A stretch of DNA of 14,306 nt, from contig CAYWFU010000081.1 in assembly GCA_964457585.1 (NCBI GenBank), forward strand, positions 1 to 14,306, written 5' to 3'. The number at the start of each line of letters is the position of its first letter. Position 1 is the first letter of the stretch. The notes beneath the pieces were generated by a model. The model made no database searches, was not told where the DNA came from, and saw nothing but the letters and a program-made list of their open reading frames with translations. The translations under genes were made by a program, and so were the position numbers. Of this stretch, positions 14,283 to 14,306 are shown one piece after another. This stretch comes from CAYWFU01 sp964457585 (lineage in GTDB: Bacteria; JACRDZ01).

Positions 14283-14306
14283 ATTGAGCATTGACAATTG
14301 AGCATT
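14283..14306. repeat. Heptamer tandem repeat (ATTGAGC type), cut by the window edge
   Basis: Units at 14283, 14290 and 14297 read ATTGAGC, ATTGACA and ATTGAGC, with a fourth beginning ATT at the last bases. The array probably continues beyond the window. Confidence 0.65.

Overview
The window looks like part of an AT-rich genome from a Gram-negative-type (two-membrane) bacterium. A TonB-dependent outer-membrane receptor implies an outer membrane. A chemoreceptor with a periplasmic CxxCH haem motif implies cytochrome c maturation and redox metabolism. A ten-N gap and the mix of families suggest a draft or metagenome assembly from a little-studied lineage. I cannot name the phylum from sequence alone. 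Every supported gene lies on the minus strand, so transcription runs from high to low coordinates.

Right end (13068-14306): a YdjC/ChbG-type carbohydrate deacetylase gene with its own sigma70-like promoter. Upstream is about 270 bases without a recognisable gene, ending in a 7-bp-periodic repeat cut by the window edge.

Middle (3031-13054): a complete chemosensory gene set behind a strong promoter at 13026-13054. In order it holds CheW, a second divergent CheW, a haem-c-motif chemoreceptor, a CheA-receiver hybrid kinase, CheB, a receiver-GAF-GGDEF response regulator, and CheR with a TPR tail. These seven protein types are the ones in the Wsp surface-sensing system of Pseudomonas, whose output is cyclic di-GMP rather than flagellar rotation. 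The gene order differs, the receptor's sensor appears to be haem-based, and the regulator carries an extra GAF domain. There is no separate cheY, cheD or flagellar gene. The likely flow is: periplasmic signal, receptor, CheA, phosphorylated GGDEF protein, c-di-GMP, with CheR and CheB adapting the receptor.

Left end (1-3002): a secreted beta-propeller-like protein and a TonB-dependent receptor truncated by the window edge. They follow cheR after short spacers of 28 and 45 nt with no visible terminator, so they may be co-transcribed.

Two structural points stand out. First, cheR is split only by the N gap, which sits at the junction of a diverged in-frame tandem repeat; the two halves read as one gene if the true gap length is 2 modulo 3. 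Second, the intergenic regions are unusually structured. There is a 181-bp inverted-repeat element between cheB and the GGDEF gene and a 272-bp terminal-inverted-repeat element between the two cheW genes. A family of modular hairpins with conserved connectors and variable stems flanks the first cheW, and degenerate heptamer repeats occur at three places, one directly in front of cheA.
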